Shown: positions 1-9,143 of the stretch, piece after piece | Position numbering within the stretch: the first letter of the stretch is position 1 | Layout: each line of letters starts with the position of its first letter | NCBI GenBank assembly: GCA_016932015.1 | Contig: JAFGDQ010000098.1 | Span: forward strand, 1 to 45,384 | Direction of reading: 5' to 3' | Source of the DNA: Spirochaetota bacterium | GTDB taxonomy: Bacteria > Spirochaetota > UBA4802 > JAFGDQ01 | Length of the DNA stretch: 45,384 nt | The notes under the pieces: generated by a model | What the model saw: the letters and a program-made list of their open reading frames with translations, nothing else | The model's database searches: none | What the model was told of the DNA's origin: nothing | Made by a program: the position numbers and the translations under genes

Positions 1-91
1 ACATAACAAATCCTTTCATTAATTTTTAAAAAGACCGGGATATTTTAAAATTTTTATACTATTTTTTTATATTTTATAAGGCAAAAAACTC

Positions 92-850
92 ATGAGAGAA
101 TTGATAATAAATATAGGAAGAATGAAGACTGTTTTTCTTGTTACAACTGTTTGTGTATTTATTTCTGTTTTTATTACTTTGCTTGCAATTATTGTTTTCA
201 GGATTTTTTCCGTTTACCTGAATGTTTCTATAGGCCTTACTATAGCGATATGCGCCCCTGTTATTGTGGCCCCTTCGATAACATTTTTACTGACAGGGAT
301 GATTTTTGAAATTCATGAACTTGAATTAAAAATGAGGCTGCTTGCCACTTATGACTCACTTACCGGGATTCTCGGAAGGCGGGCTTTTATGGAGCAGACA
401 AATTATATATGCCGTTTCTCGGAAAGACAGGGGCTGGATTTTACACTTCTTATAATTGATCTGGATCATTTTAAAAGAATTAATGATGAGTACGGGCACG
501 CAGCCGGAGACAGAGTCCTTGAGGAATTCGGCAGAGTCCTGAAACAGGTTTCCCGTGAAAGCGATCTGGCCGGAAGAATAGGCGGGGAGGAATTCGCTTT
601 GTTTCTTCCTGTTACAAGTGAAGAAAATGCCAGAATTCTTGCAGAACGAATTCATAAAGCAATTAGTGAAAGTGTTGTGGAATGTAACGGCAGGCAGATT
701 AAATATTCCGTAAGTATAGGACTGGCTTTTTTCCCCAGGACAGTAAATAACATCAAAATCGCCCTGAATTATGCTGATAAGGCACTTTATAGCGCCAAAA
801 AAAACGGCAGAAATCAGACAGTTGTTTATCATACGGATATGGAGCAATAA
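92..850 (+). CDS. Membrane-anchored GGDEF diguanylate cyclase
   Basis: The 252-residue protein has two hydrophobic segments (about residues 12-37 and 41-70) followed by a GGDEF domain from about residue 85. The domain opens with the usual DSLTG start, has the metal-binding DLDHFK segment near residues 123-128, and carries an intact GGEEF signature at 164-168, so it should make cyclic di-GMP from two GTP at the inner membrane. An RxxD motif (RESD, 155-158) lies exactly five residues before GGEEF, which is the product-inhibition I-site. There is no recognisable sensor domain beyond the short membrane hairpin. The gene stands alone with AT-rich sequence on both sides. The start at 92 has only a weak Shine-Dalgarno; ATG 122 is the alternative. 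Family call is secure; the input signal is unknown. Confidence 0.93.
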   Translation: MRELIINIGRMKTVFLVTTVCVFISVFITLLAIIVFRIFSVYLNVSIGLTIAICAPVIVAPSITFLLTGMIFEIHELELKMRLLATYDSLTGILGRRAFMEQTNYICRFSERQGLDFTLLIIDLDHFKRINDEYGHAAGDRVLEEFGRVLKQVSRESDLAGRIGGEEFALFLPVTSEENARILAERIHKAISESVVECNGRQIKYSVSIGLAFFPRTVNNIKIALNYADKALYSAKKNGRNQTVVYHTDMEQ

Positions 851-1250
851 TTTAATCTTTAATCCAATTCAGCCATATTTTTTTAACATTGAATGATTCT
901 CGTCAGCATTTATGCAGTTATTGACGGGAATTATTAATTCTGACAAACTGTTTTTGTCCTGAATACCGGTACCTGCTGAATCCTGCTGTACAGATCTTCC
1001 TGTAATTTTGCTAACCGTTTTTTTATACTCCATCAGTTTTAAGATTATCTGCTGGTTTTAGAACAAAAAATCGATTCAGATTTCATCAATGCCAGTATTA
1101 TAGCTTGAAAAATAAATGCAGTTTTTTATACTGACATTTTAAATTTAGCGCCCTGTTATACTTTTTTTAATCCTGCCTTCAGTAATAACGATTAACAGTT
1201 AAGCTAAAAAATAAAGATATTATATATTAAATGATAATACGGGGAACATC
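851..1250. other. Intergenic, no gene recognised
   Basis: About 400 AT-rich bases between the diguanylate cyclase and the acyl-CoA synthetase. I find no convincing reading frame, RNA gene or strong hairpin. The last 60 bases presumably hold the promoter of the downstream synthetase. Confidence 0.5.
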
Positions 1251-2912
1251 ATGGAAAGAACATACTTGATGGATTTATTTAAGGAAAGTATTACCAAAAA
1301 CTGGGATTTAACGGCATTTACCGATTATGCCGGAAAAGATGATTCCGTAAAGTTTCGTGACATTGCATTAAGAATTTTTGAATTACATGAGATTTTTTAC
1401 AGCAGTGGAATTAAACCCGGAAATAAAATTGCCGTACTGGGAAAAAACAGCACTAACTGGGCAACTGTTTATTTATCGGTAATTCTTTATGGTGCAGTTA
1501 TAGTCCCGATTTTGCCTGAATTCAGCCCTCAAGAAATACAAAATATATTAAATCATTCTGACACTGTGATGATGTTTTGTAATGATGATATTTTCAAAAC
1601 ACTGTCCGTTTCAAAAATTAAAAAAGTAAAGACCATCTTTTCTTTAAATAGCTTCAATGTTTTGTCCGGCGGAAAAAATAAAACATTAAATGAGGCAGGC
1701 AGCAGAATCCGGTCATTGAAAAATGAAAATCCGGTTATTGATACCGGGTTGTTTAAAAGATATGTTAAACAGACAAAAAAATCGGATGATGAGCTGGTTT
1801 CACTCGTTTATACTTCAGGAACAACCGGTTTTTCCAAAGGAGTAATGCTGCCGCAGAGAAGTCTTAGAGCAAATATCATATACGGTCAGGATAATATGCC
1901 TCTCACTTCAGGTGATAAAATTCTTTCCTTTCTTCCTCTTGCCCATTCATTCGGATGCGCTTATGAGTTTTTATTTCCATTCAGTCTGGGATGCCATATA
2001 ACGTTTCTGGACCGTATTCCTTCTCCGACAATTCTTTTAAAAGCGTTCTCGGAAATAAAACCAAGACTGATTTTGTCTGTACCGCTTATTATTGAAAAGT
2101 TATATAATAACAATGTAAAGAACATTCTTGAAGGCAAAATGAGAATTCCTTTAAAGATTCCCCTTGTCAGCAGGCTTGTAAAAAATGTAATCCGTAAAAA
2201 ACTGGAGGATGTTTTTGGCGGCAATTTTGTGGAAATAATAATCGGAGGAGCTTCAATAAATCCTGAAGTTGAAGATTTTCTGCGCGATATAAAGTTCAGA
2301 TATACAGTTGGCTACGGAATGACCGAATGCGGGCCTTTAATCAGTTATGCAGGCTGGAAGGATTATGTGCAGCATTCCGTTGGCAGAATAATAAATTTTC
2401 TTGATATAAAAATCGATTCTCCGGACCCGGCTCATGAGGCGGGGGAAATTATGGTTAAAGGACTAAATGTAATGGAGGGATATTACAAAAACAAAAAGGA
2501 CACTTCTCTATGCCTGTCAGAGGACGGCTGGCTTGGTACGGGGGACCTTGGAACAATAGATGTCTCAGGTAATATCTTTATCCGCGGAAGAAAAAAGAAT
2601 ATGCTTCTCGGCCCGTCCGGACAGAATATTTATCCTGAGGAAGTTGAGGCTAAGATGGACACTCTTCCATTTATTGCTGAATCTGTTGTAGTTCAGAGAA
2701 ACGGCAAACTGGTCGCACTTGTCTATCCTGATATGGAAGCAGTAAAAAGAAATGGAATTGATAATTCAGAACTTGAGTTAAAGATGGAGGAAAACAGAAA
2801 ACTTGTGAATTCAATGGTATCTGCCTATTCTTCCGTCTCGAAAGTAGAGCTGGTTAAGGAGGAATTTGAGAAGACTCCTTCAAAAAAAATAAAGAGGTTC
2901 CTGTATACCTGA
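1251..2912 (+). CDS. AMP-forming acyl-CoA synthetase (long-chain FadD/FAA family)
   Basis: A 553-residue member of the ANL superfamily that activates a carboxylic acid to acyl-AMP and then acyl-CoA. The phosphate-binding loop YTSGTTGFSKG is at residues 187-197, the YGMTE motif at 355-359, the GWLGTGDLG motif at 427-435 and the hinge region RGRKKN at 445-450. The C-terminal end retains a lysine-rich PSKKIK segment where the catalytic lysine of the family lies. Length is typical of compact bacterial long-chain enzymes, which lack the long N-terminal extension. The substrate chain length cannot be read from the sequence. The start is supported by GGGGAA a few bases upstream. It may be cotranscribed with the nitroreductase 60 bp downstream. 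Confidence 0.9.
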   Translation: MERTYLMDLFKESITKNWDLTAFTDYAGKDDSVKFRDIALRIFELHEIFYSSGIKPGNKIAVLGKNSTNWATVYLSVILYGAVIVPILPEFSPQEIQNILNHSDTVMMFCNDDIFKTLSVSKIKKVKTIFSLNSFNVLSGGKNKTLNEAGSRIRSLKNENPVIDTGLFKRYVKQTKKSDDELVSLVYTSGTTGFSKGVMLPQRSLRANIIYGQDNMPLTSGDKILSFLPLAHSFGCAYEFLFPFSLGCHITFLDRIPSPTILLKAFSEIKPRLILSVPLIIEKLYNNNVKNILEGKMRIPLKIPLVSRLVKNVIRKKLEDVFGGNFVEIIIGGASINPEVEDFLRDIKFRYTVGYGMTECGPLISYAGWKDYVQHSVGRIINFLDIKIDSPDPAHEAGEIMVKGLNVMEGYYKNKKDTSLCLSEDGWLGTGDLGTIDVSGNIFIRGRKKNMLLGPSGQNIYPEEVEAKMDTLPFIAESVVVQRNGKLVALVYPDMEAVKRNGIDNSELELKMEENRKLVNSMVSAYSSVSKVELVKEEFEKTPSKKIKRFLYT

Positions 2913-2972
2913 TTAACCTTTGCTTAGAGAGGAAAATAAAACAGTTAAATATTAATTCTGTCGGAGTATGTA

Positions 2973-3797
2973 ATGGCATTATTTCATGTAAATGAGCAAA
3001 CCTGCGTTAAGGACGGTATTTGCGCGGAAGTCTGCCCTGCTCATATAATTAAGTTTAAGGCAGGGGAATTTCCGTCTCCGATTCGTGGAGCTGAGGAAAT
3101 ATGCATAAGATGCGGGCATTGTGTTGCAGCCTGTCCGACAGGCAGTCTGTCTCACAGTGAAATGCCGGCAGATGAATGTCCGCCAGTCAGGAATGAGCTG
3201 CTGTTGTCATACGAACAGGCTGAACAATTTCTGCGCAGCCGTAGATCCGTCAGGGTATATAAAGATAAATCTGTATCTGTAGATGAGCTGTGCAAACTGA
3301 TTGAACTGGCAAGGTACGCGCCTACAGGGGCAAATTCACAGACAGTTGAATGGCTTGTTCTTGGCAGCAGGAACGAGCTAAAAAAACTGGCAGGTATTAC
3401 AATTGACTGGATGCACTGGATCATGGAGAACAAACCTGAAGCAGCAGCTGTTATGAATCTGGAGAAAACGATAAAGGGATGGGAAACCGGGAAAGATGTT
3501 ATCTTCCGCAACGCACCTGCTGTAGTAATTGCGCATGCTCCTGAGGCGGACGGCAGAGCTTTCGTATCCGGAACAATAGCACTGGCTTATCTTGAGCTGG
3601 CTGCAACAGGCATGGGGCTTGGATGCTGCTGGGCCGGGTATTTTCAGTATGCTGCTGTGAGTTACCAGCCTATGATCGATGCTATAGGACTGCCTGAGGG
3701 ACATGTGTGCAATGGAGCTATGATGGCCGGTTACCCGAAGTATAAATATTACAGACTGCCATTGCGCAGGAAGCCTCCAATTATCTGGCGGATGTAA
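2973..3797 (+). CDS. Ferredoxin-nitroreductase fusion protein
   Basis: The N-terminal 60 residues are a two-cluster ferredoxin. The second cluster has the full set C44, C47, C50, C54. The first has C11, C17 and C21 with Asp14 in the place of the second cysteine, a substitution known from other ferredoxins with Asp-ligated or labile clusters. The rest is a nitroreductase fold (RSRRSVRVYKDKSV, then APTGANSQ) that binds FMN, so electrons probably pass from the Fe-S clusters to FMN and on to an unknown nitro, quinone or enoate substrate in the cytoplasm. A GGAG ribosome site sits seven bases before ATG 2973. The gene follows the acyl-CoA synthetase by 60 bp on the same strand. Such fusions are common in strict anaerobes. 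Confidence 0.9.
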   Translation: MALFHVNEQTCVKDGICAEVCPAHIIKFKAGEFPSPIRGAEEICIRCGHCVAACPTGSLSHSEMPADECPPVRNELLLSYEQAEQFLRSRRSVRVYKDKSVSVDELCKLIELARYAPTGANSQTVEWLVLGSRNELKKLAGITIDWMHWIMENKPEAAAVMNLEKTIKGWETGKDVIFRNAPAVVIAHAPEADGRAFVSGTIALAYLELAATGMGLGCCWAGYFQYAAVSYQPMIDAIGLPEGHVCNGAMMAGYPKYKYYRLPLRRKPPIIWRM

Positions 3798-3898
3798 AAA
3801 TTGCTTTTATAACGGGCAATTTCTTACTGATAAAGAATTAAATAGTGAAACAGATAAATTATAATACGGATAATTATTATTCTATCAAAGGTGGAAGG

Positions 3899-5233
3899 AT
3901 GAAAAACAGAAACATATTGATTATAGGCGCTGGAATAAAGGGCTTGTCAATTGCGTATCAGATACTTTCAAAAAATAAAGACGCAGCTGTTACCGTGGTT
4001 GATAAGGAGCCTCAAGGTGTCTATCATATGTCTGACAGCAGTCATAATACTCAATGCGGCCATTCGGGATTGTATTACACTCCCGGTACACTGAAAGCAA
4101 TATTAAATCAGCATGGTTTTGAACTGCTGAGGGATTATATCATAAACAATAAACTGCCGTATAATCCATGCGGGAAAGTTGTCGTGGGTTACGGCTCTGA
4201 AAAAGATAATAATCTTCTCGATAAATATTATAAAAACGCGCTGGGTAACGGACGGCCGGCGAATAAAGTCCGAATGCTTGATGGAGATGCTCTCAGGGAA
4301 AAGGAGCCGCTGCTTTCAAAAAATATAACGTCTGCTCTGGAAGTTGATGATCCGTATCTTTTTGACGCGAATTCAATTTTAAAAAGCCTTGAAAAGGATG
4401 TTACCGGCCGCGGCGGTGTTATCAAACATAATACAAAAGTAAAAGGCATTTCCTCAGGAGATAAGGACAGGCAGTGGACAGTTAAAACCAGCAAGGGTGA
4501 TATAAAAGCGGATTTTATTGTAAATGCCGCAGGCGCTCAGGTTGACCGGATTGCAAAGATGGCTGGCGGAGCAAAGTCATGGTTTATATGCCCGGTTGTC
4601 GGTGTATACAAGGATATAAAGAATACAACTGACATGCCTATAAGCCATATGATTTATCAGGTCCCGTCAGATCCGGAAATACCCTTCCTGGATCCTCACG
4701 CAATTGAAAGTCACGGCGGTATTCATTTCGGGCCTACAGCCATGGTAAAATTCGGTATGCGTGAACATTATTCAGGCAATTTTTTACCGCATTTGGGAGA
4801 TATGATAAAGGCTCATTTCAATCCAGGTACATGGTTTTTTTATATGAAAAATCTTAAGAATATGCCGCGGGAAACAGGACGTCATTACAGTAATAAAATT
4901 TTCGCAAAAGCCTGTCAGGGAATGCTTAATGAATCCAGATTTAAAATTGATCCGTCTGCCTTGAAATTCTACAAAAGAGGAATACGCGGACAGCATATTT
5001 CTTTAAAAGGAGTAATAAGCAATGACTTTGGTCTGGAAAAACATATGATTCTCGGAGAATTAAGAGGCATTACCGATATCAATCCCGGCAGTCCCGGATT
5101 TACAGCAGCTTTGGCTGTTGGCCTGGTAATAGCTGATATAACAGCCAGTCCGGAAAAATATATGAATATTGATTTCTCTTCAAAGCATTTTCTTGAGAAC
5201 GTTAAACATCTGCTGGAGAGTGTAAGAAAATAA
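3899..5233 (+). CDS. lhgO: FAD-dependent L-2-hydroxyglutarate oxidase-like protein (DAO family)
   Basis: A DAO-fold flavoprotein with the dinucleotide-binding GAGIKG motif at the N terminus. The segments HSGLYYTPGTLKA and CGKVVVG and the later MIYQVPSDPEIPFLD closely follow the pattern of LhgO-type L-2-hydroxyglutarate oxidases, which oxidise the hydroxy acid to 2-oxoglutarate and pass electrons to the quinone pool. The reading frame stays open back to a GTG at 3845, but ATG 3899 is preferred because AAAGGTGG lies just before it and the FAD motif then begins at the expected distance from the N terminus (444 residues). The substrate is inferred from family only; glycerol-3-phosphate dehydrogenase-like relatives share the fold. 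A terminator follows at 5307. Confidence 0.82.
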   Translation: MKNRNILIIGAGIKGLSIAYQILSKNKDAAVTVVDKEPQGVYHMSDSSHNTQCGHSGLYYTPGTLKAILNQHGFELLRDYIINNKLPYNPCGKVVVGYGSEKDNNLLDKYYKNALGNGRPANKVRMLDGDALREKEPLLSKNITSALEVDDPYLFDANSILKSLEKDVTGRGGVIKHNTKVKGISSGDKDRQWTVKTSKGDIKADFIVNAAGAQVDRIAKMAGGAKSWFICPVVGVYKDIKNTTDMPISHMIYQVPSDPEIPFLDPHAIESHGGIHFGPTAMVKFGMREHYSGNFLPHLGDMIKAHFNPGTWFFYMKNLKNMPRETGRHYSNKIFAKACQGMLNESRFKIDPSALKFYKRGIRGQHISLKGVISNDFGLEKHMILGELRGITDINPGSPGFTAALAVGLVIADITASPEKYMNIDFSSKHFLENVKHLLESVRK

Positions 5234-5306
5234 TTATTATTAAATAATTGCACTATCCGGCATTTTAGTATTTAAAAATAAACTAAGCCGGGTAAGCTGA
5301 TACAGG

Positions 5307-5336
5307 AAATCCAGTGGAGTTCCACAGGATTTTTTT
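5307..5336 (+). terminator. Rho-independent terminator after the LhgO-like gene
   Basis: Arms 5307-5318 and 5321-5332 form a 12-bp stem with a single mismatch and a very tight loop, followed by a run of T residues (5330-5336). It separates the LhgO-like gene from the convergent MATE gene. Confidence 0.75.
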
Positions 5337-5398
5337 CTTTTTATGCTCTATTAAATTTGGTGAATAAATTTATCGCGCAGTGGTTAGCTTGCAGTTGA

Positions 5399-6820
5399 TC
5401 AGTTTTGGATTGATAAATCAGCAGTCTTTTTTGTAAAAGCAAATGATCCTGTTTTTTTATACCTGCTCAGAAATGTTCTGAGCAGAATATGTGCTGAAAT
5501 ACCGTGAACCCACATTCCAATTGTAACAACTGCCCAGATGCTTGGAAGTCCGGCATTAAAAATTATTCCGAATACGTAAACCAGCGGAATTGTGTACAGA
5601 AAATGTTTTCCACTGTTAAAGAGAACATCAAAAATGCTGTAACCTATTCCAACGAAAAAACAGATTGTTGACATCCAGATTGAAATTCCGGGGAGATACC
5701 ACGCGAATATCCGGAAAAAGACTATTAAATCTCCCGTTATTCTGGATGAATCACTGGCGCGTGTAAAAACCGAAGCCAGTTCCGTGGCGAAATAATACAT
5801 GGCGGCAGCCATTATCAATGTAATGAAGAAGCTTATTTTAAATCCGAAATAATATATGGTTTTCATCTTATGATAATCCCTGTTACCCAATGCTGCCGCA
5901 GCAATAGGTCCTATGGCATAAGGGACTCCGTATGTAGGTAATAATAAATACGTAATATTCCTGAATCCTGTTGTGTAAACTGCTACACCGTCTGTACCTG
6001 CAGCGATTGAAATTATGGAAGTAAGCACAAAAACCATAAATGAAGTGGATGCTTGTGAAAGTGTAACAGGCAGTCCTAACTTTATTATTGAGAGGGAAAG
6101 CTGCTTATCGAATTTAAAATTTTTAAATTTTACAGAAACGTATGTATTTTTTTTCAGGAAGTACCAGTAGAAAAAAACCGAGCATGATACTGACAATGAA
6201 ACAAGCGTTGCCAGAACAGTTCCGTAAATGCCGAATTTGAAATAATAAATGAATAATGGATCCAGAAAAATATTTAATACTGTTCCGGACAAAGATGCAA
6301 TCATGGCGCGTTTTGCATCTCCTTCATTCATGAGCATACCGGATGAGGTATGATTAAAAACAAGTAATAATATGACAGGCAGATATAAAAGTCCGAGATT
6401 ATAAACAGTGTTAATAAGTCTGCCTGCTCCCATAAACAGCATTATTGATTTCATGAAAAGAGCAAATATTACAATAACAGGTATTGAAATTATAAGAGCA
6501 AAAATAAATGTATGGGCTGCTGTCCTGTCAGCCTGTTCCTTATTATGAGCTCCAATAAACTGGGCAATTCTGGTTCCCCCTCCTGTACTGAGTCCCTGAG
6601 CTACGGCATACAGGAAAAAAACAAAAGGAAGCAGAAATCCTATTGAGGCAAGAGCATCAGCACCAAGTCCTGATATCCAGAAAAGGTCGGTTATCTGGTA
6701 AATAACAGTTATGAGCAGAGTGAATGAGTTAGGTATAGCAAGTCTGATTAGAGCCTTTTTGGGAGTGCCAAGAAGATTTTTTACTCCTGCTGAAGTATTT
6801 GCAGGGTCTTCATTTTCCAT
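5399..6820 (-). CDS. MATE-family multidrug/cation efflux protein
   Basis: A 473-residue polytopic membrane protein with about twelve hydrophobic segments arranged as two similar halves, as in MATE (MatE) antiporters. The first half begins with a segment (LIRLAIPNSFTLLITVIYQ) that matches the family's first helix, followed by DLFWISGLGADALASIG. The family exports organic cations in exchange for Na+ or H+; the substrate here is unknown. It is transcribed alone toward the LhgO-like gene, with a hairpin between them. No strong Shine-Dalgarno is visible before the chosen ATG, but the N terminus has the usual short polar leader, so the start is reasonable. Confidence 0.92.
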   Translation of the reverse strand: MENEDPANTSAGVKNLLGTPKKALIRLAIPNSFTLLITVIYQITDLFWISGLGADALASIGFLLPFVFFLYAVAQGLSTGGGTRIAQFIGAHNKEQADRTAAHTFIFALIISIPVIVIFALFMKSIMLFMGAGRLINTVYNLGLLYLPVILLLVFNHTSSGMLMNEGDAKRAMIASLSGTVLNIFLDPLFIYYFKFGIYGTVLATLVSLSVSCSVFFYWYFLKKNTYVSVKFKNFKFDKQLSLSIIKLGLPVTLSQASTSFMVFVLTSIISIAAGTDGVAVYTTGFRNITYLLLPTYGVPYAIGPIAAAALGNRDYHKMKTIYYFGFKISFFITLIMAAAMYYFATELASVFTRASDSSRITGDLIVFFRIFAWYLPGISIWMSTICFFVGIGYSIFDVLFNSGKHFLYTIPLVYVFGIIFNAGLPSIWAVVTIGMWVHGISAHILLRTFLSRYKKTGSFAFTKKTADLSIQN

Positions 6821-7081
6821 TGTATGATTATTGGCGTTCCGGATAAAAGGAAGAAGAAATTAAAGCCGGAAAGCAGTATTAAATTTAAAATATGGATTTA
6901 TATCTTTTGTTAGCTGGAAATGTCAAATCAAAAAGCATGCTCCGGGAACGCTGCTCTGATTACAGAGAATGAAAAAGAATTACTATTACTATTTTGCCGG
7001 ACATTTTAATAATTTTATTTTTTTTATAGAGCTTTTGTCCGGATTTTAATCGGAAAGTAATTCTTATATTGAAGAAAAAAT

Positions 7082-7684
7082 TCAGATAAGTTTATCCGGA
7101 AGATCTCTCCAGAGCTCAGGTACTGTTTTGTATTTTAATAATTTATCAGTAACATTCTTTACCGGCGCTGTGAAAATGGTATCATAAATAAATTCACCTG
7201 CAGATATGTCCATGTGAAATGCTAGCTGCTCTTTTTCAATGGAGAACTGCGCATTTACCCCTGGTTTATTGCCGCGAGCATCAACCCTGATCCATTTTTC
7301 TATTGACGCAAGATAAATCCCGTTAAGTCCGTGCAGGATCAGTTCATTTTCAAAAGGCGGGTCACGTCTTAAAACCTGGTAGCAGAATCCGGACGGTATT
7401 CTGGCTGCACGCAGCAATGCTGCAAGCAGATGGCTTTTGGCATAGCAGCTGCCGGTTTTATGCTTAAGAACATCACTTGCCACACAGGTAACAATTTTAA
7501 TTCCTGCATCATTTGAATGCGAAATTTTATCTCTTACCCATTCGAACAATACCCGCGCTTTTGCTGTCTCATTCCGAATGCCTGCGATTAGTTCATATGC
7601 TGTTTCAATAATCGCGGGATCTTTCCAGTTTATAATTGAATCAGCAGTAAGATAATTTTCGATTTTATCAGATTCCGGTTTCAT
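7082..7684 (-). CDS. Transglutaminase-like cysteine protease-fold protein
   Basis: A 200-residue protein with the transglutaminase-like core. Cys80 sits in the TGSCYAKS motif at the start of a helix, His118 is in LHGL and Asp135 in WIRVDARGN, giving the expected Cys-His-Asp order. There is no signal peptide or membrane segment, so it is probably cytoplasmic. Prokaryotic members include proteases and amidases of unknown substrate, and nothing nearby points to one. It is monocistronic. A 254-bp AT-rich stretch separates it from the divergent hydrolase gene. Confidence 0.85.
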   Translation of the reverse strand: MKPESDKIENYLTADSIINWKDPAIIETAYELIAGIRNETAKARVLFEWVRDKISHSNDAGIKIVTCVASDVLKHKTGSCYAKSHLLAALLRAARIPSGFCYQVLRRDPPFENELILHGLNGIYLASIEKWIRVDARGNKPGVNAQFSIEKEQLAFHMDISAGEFIYDTIFTAPVKNVTDKLLKYKTVPELWRDLPDKLI

Positions 7685-7938
7685 CTTTTTTCCGTATAAA
7701 AATTGGTTATTTAAGTTGCCTAAAATGAAAAAATTTTAAAATATATTTACTGATTTAATAAATAGACAGAGTATTAAAATTATTTTTAAACAGTTTAATT
7801 ATATATAAAAATTACAATTTATATTTTTTGAAAAATCAATTGAATTTTCTTTATGCTTGCAGAAAATCGGAAAATAATAAAGAAGTTCAAATAAGTGATA
7901 TCAGTTAATATTTTTTATTAAATTACGAAGGTTGAAAT

Positions 7939-8709
7939 ATGTCAGATAACAGTAAAGTTCGCGGTCCGGAAATAAAAGTTTATAAGCGGGTTGATCTTGC
8001 TGAACTTGAAGCCCATGTTTTTTATCCGGTAAACATGGTAGGTTCCGATAAAAATTCATGTTTTATTTTTTTCCATCCCGGAGGATGGACAGAGGGAGAG
8101 CCTTTATGGGGCTATGATGTATGCAGACATTTCGCTTCCAGAGGAATGACTGCAATATCCTTTGAATACAGACTGTCTTCACCTGAAGGCTATACTCCTG
8201 CTGACGCGATTTCGGATGCCGGGTCGGCAATTGCCTGGACAATGGAAAATGCAGCTGAACTGAACATTGATCCTGACCGAATTGTGGCAGGCGGAATTTC
8301 TGCAGGTGCTCATGTAGCCGCAAGTGCTGCTTTTATTGAGGATCCGGATAGTAAAGGCTGCAGCTCCGCGGTTAAAGCCGTTGCTTTGCAGTCAGCTGTT
8401 GTAAATCCTGTAGCTTTGGGACAGGAGTTTGTTAATCTGCTTCATGGCGCTGACCCTGAAAAATATTCGCCTTTTCATCACATAAGGCCCGGCCTGCCTC
8501 CGGTGTGCCTTGTGCATGGAACTGCGGATGAGATTGTCCCCTTTTATACTGCTGAAGAATTCACAAAGAAAATGAAGGAAGCTGGAAACCGATGTGATCT
8601 GCATCCCTTTGACGGAACTGATCATTTCTTTTCCAATTATCCCGACGGCACAGAAGTGTATAAAATTATGGATGATTTTTTTGCTTCACTTGGATACATC
8701 GAAGGGTAA
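7939..8709 (+). CDS. Alpha/beta hydrolase, esterase/lipase (HSL-like)
   Basis: A 256-residue alpha/beta hydrolase with a complete catalytic triad by position: Ser121 in GISAGAH, Asp197 in HGTADEIVP and His229 in GTDHFF. The oxyanion-hole motif is HPGGW at 46-50, a variant of the HGGG(W) seen in the hormone-sensitive-lipase and acetyl esterase group. No signal peptide is visible, so it should hydrolyse small esters in the cytoplasm. The substrate is unknown. It lies alone, divergent from the transglutaminase-like gene. Confidence 0.88.
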   Translation: MSDNSKVRGPEIKVYKRVDLAELEAHVFYPVNMVGSDKNSCFIFFHPGGWTEGEPLWGYDVCRHFASRGMTAISFEYRLSSPEGYTPADAISDAGSAIAWTMENAAELNIDPDRIVAGGISAGAHVAASAAFIEDPDSKGCSSAVKAVALQSAVVNPVALGQEFVNLLHGADPEKYSPFHHIRPGLPPVCLVHGTADEIVPFYTAEEFTKKMKEAGNRCDLHPFDGTDHFFSNYPDGTEVYKIMDDFFASLGYIEG

Positions 8710-9143
8710 AAATATTATTTGATTATTTACGTATTGAGAGGATTTTTAACTATAATAGCATTTTGTGATTAAATTGGGGCCCGAAATTCGTTTTAGCAGG
8801 TTCATAGAATTTCATACTCAATCAAAGACATCAGACTATTTCTATGTTCCATTTATCAGCGCATAATAATTTTATCTGACTTCCGGTTTCTATTTAAAGT
8901 AATCGAATGTAATTCACAATTATGAATATAACTGCAGCAAAGAACTGCATTTGATTTTTTAAATGATATTATGATTTTTAATTGATTTTTAAACTGCCGA
9001 AAAATAAAAATGTTAATTCCTTGTACTGATGCTTCTAATCGTATAATGATAATTCGTCTTTAGCATAAATTTCCCGGTATTTAATCCGAGTCAGCCCCTA
9101 AAATTTTAAGCAAATTAATTCTATTATAAATAAAGGTATTTTC
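8710..9143. other. Intergenic, no gene recognised
   Basis: About 430 AT-rich bases between the hydrolase and the symporter. I see no open frame of interest, no RNA gene and no convincing terminator. A good ribosome site (AAAGG, 9132-9136) at its right end belongs to the symporter. Confidence 0.5.
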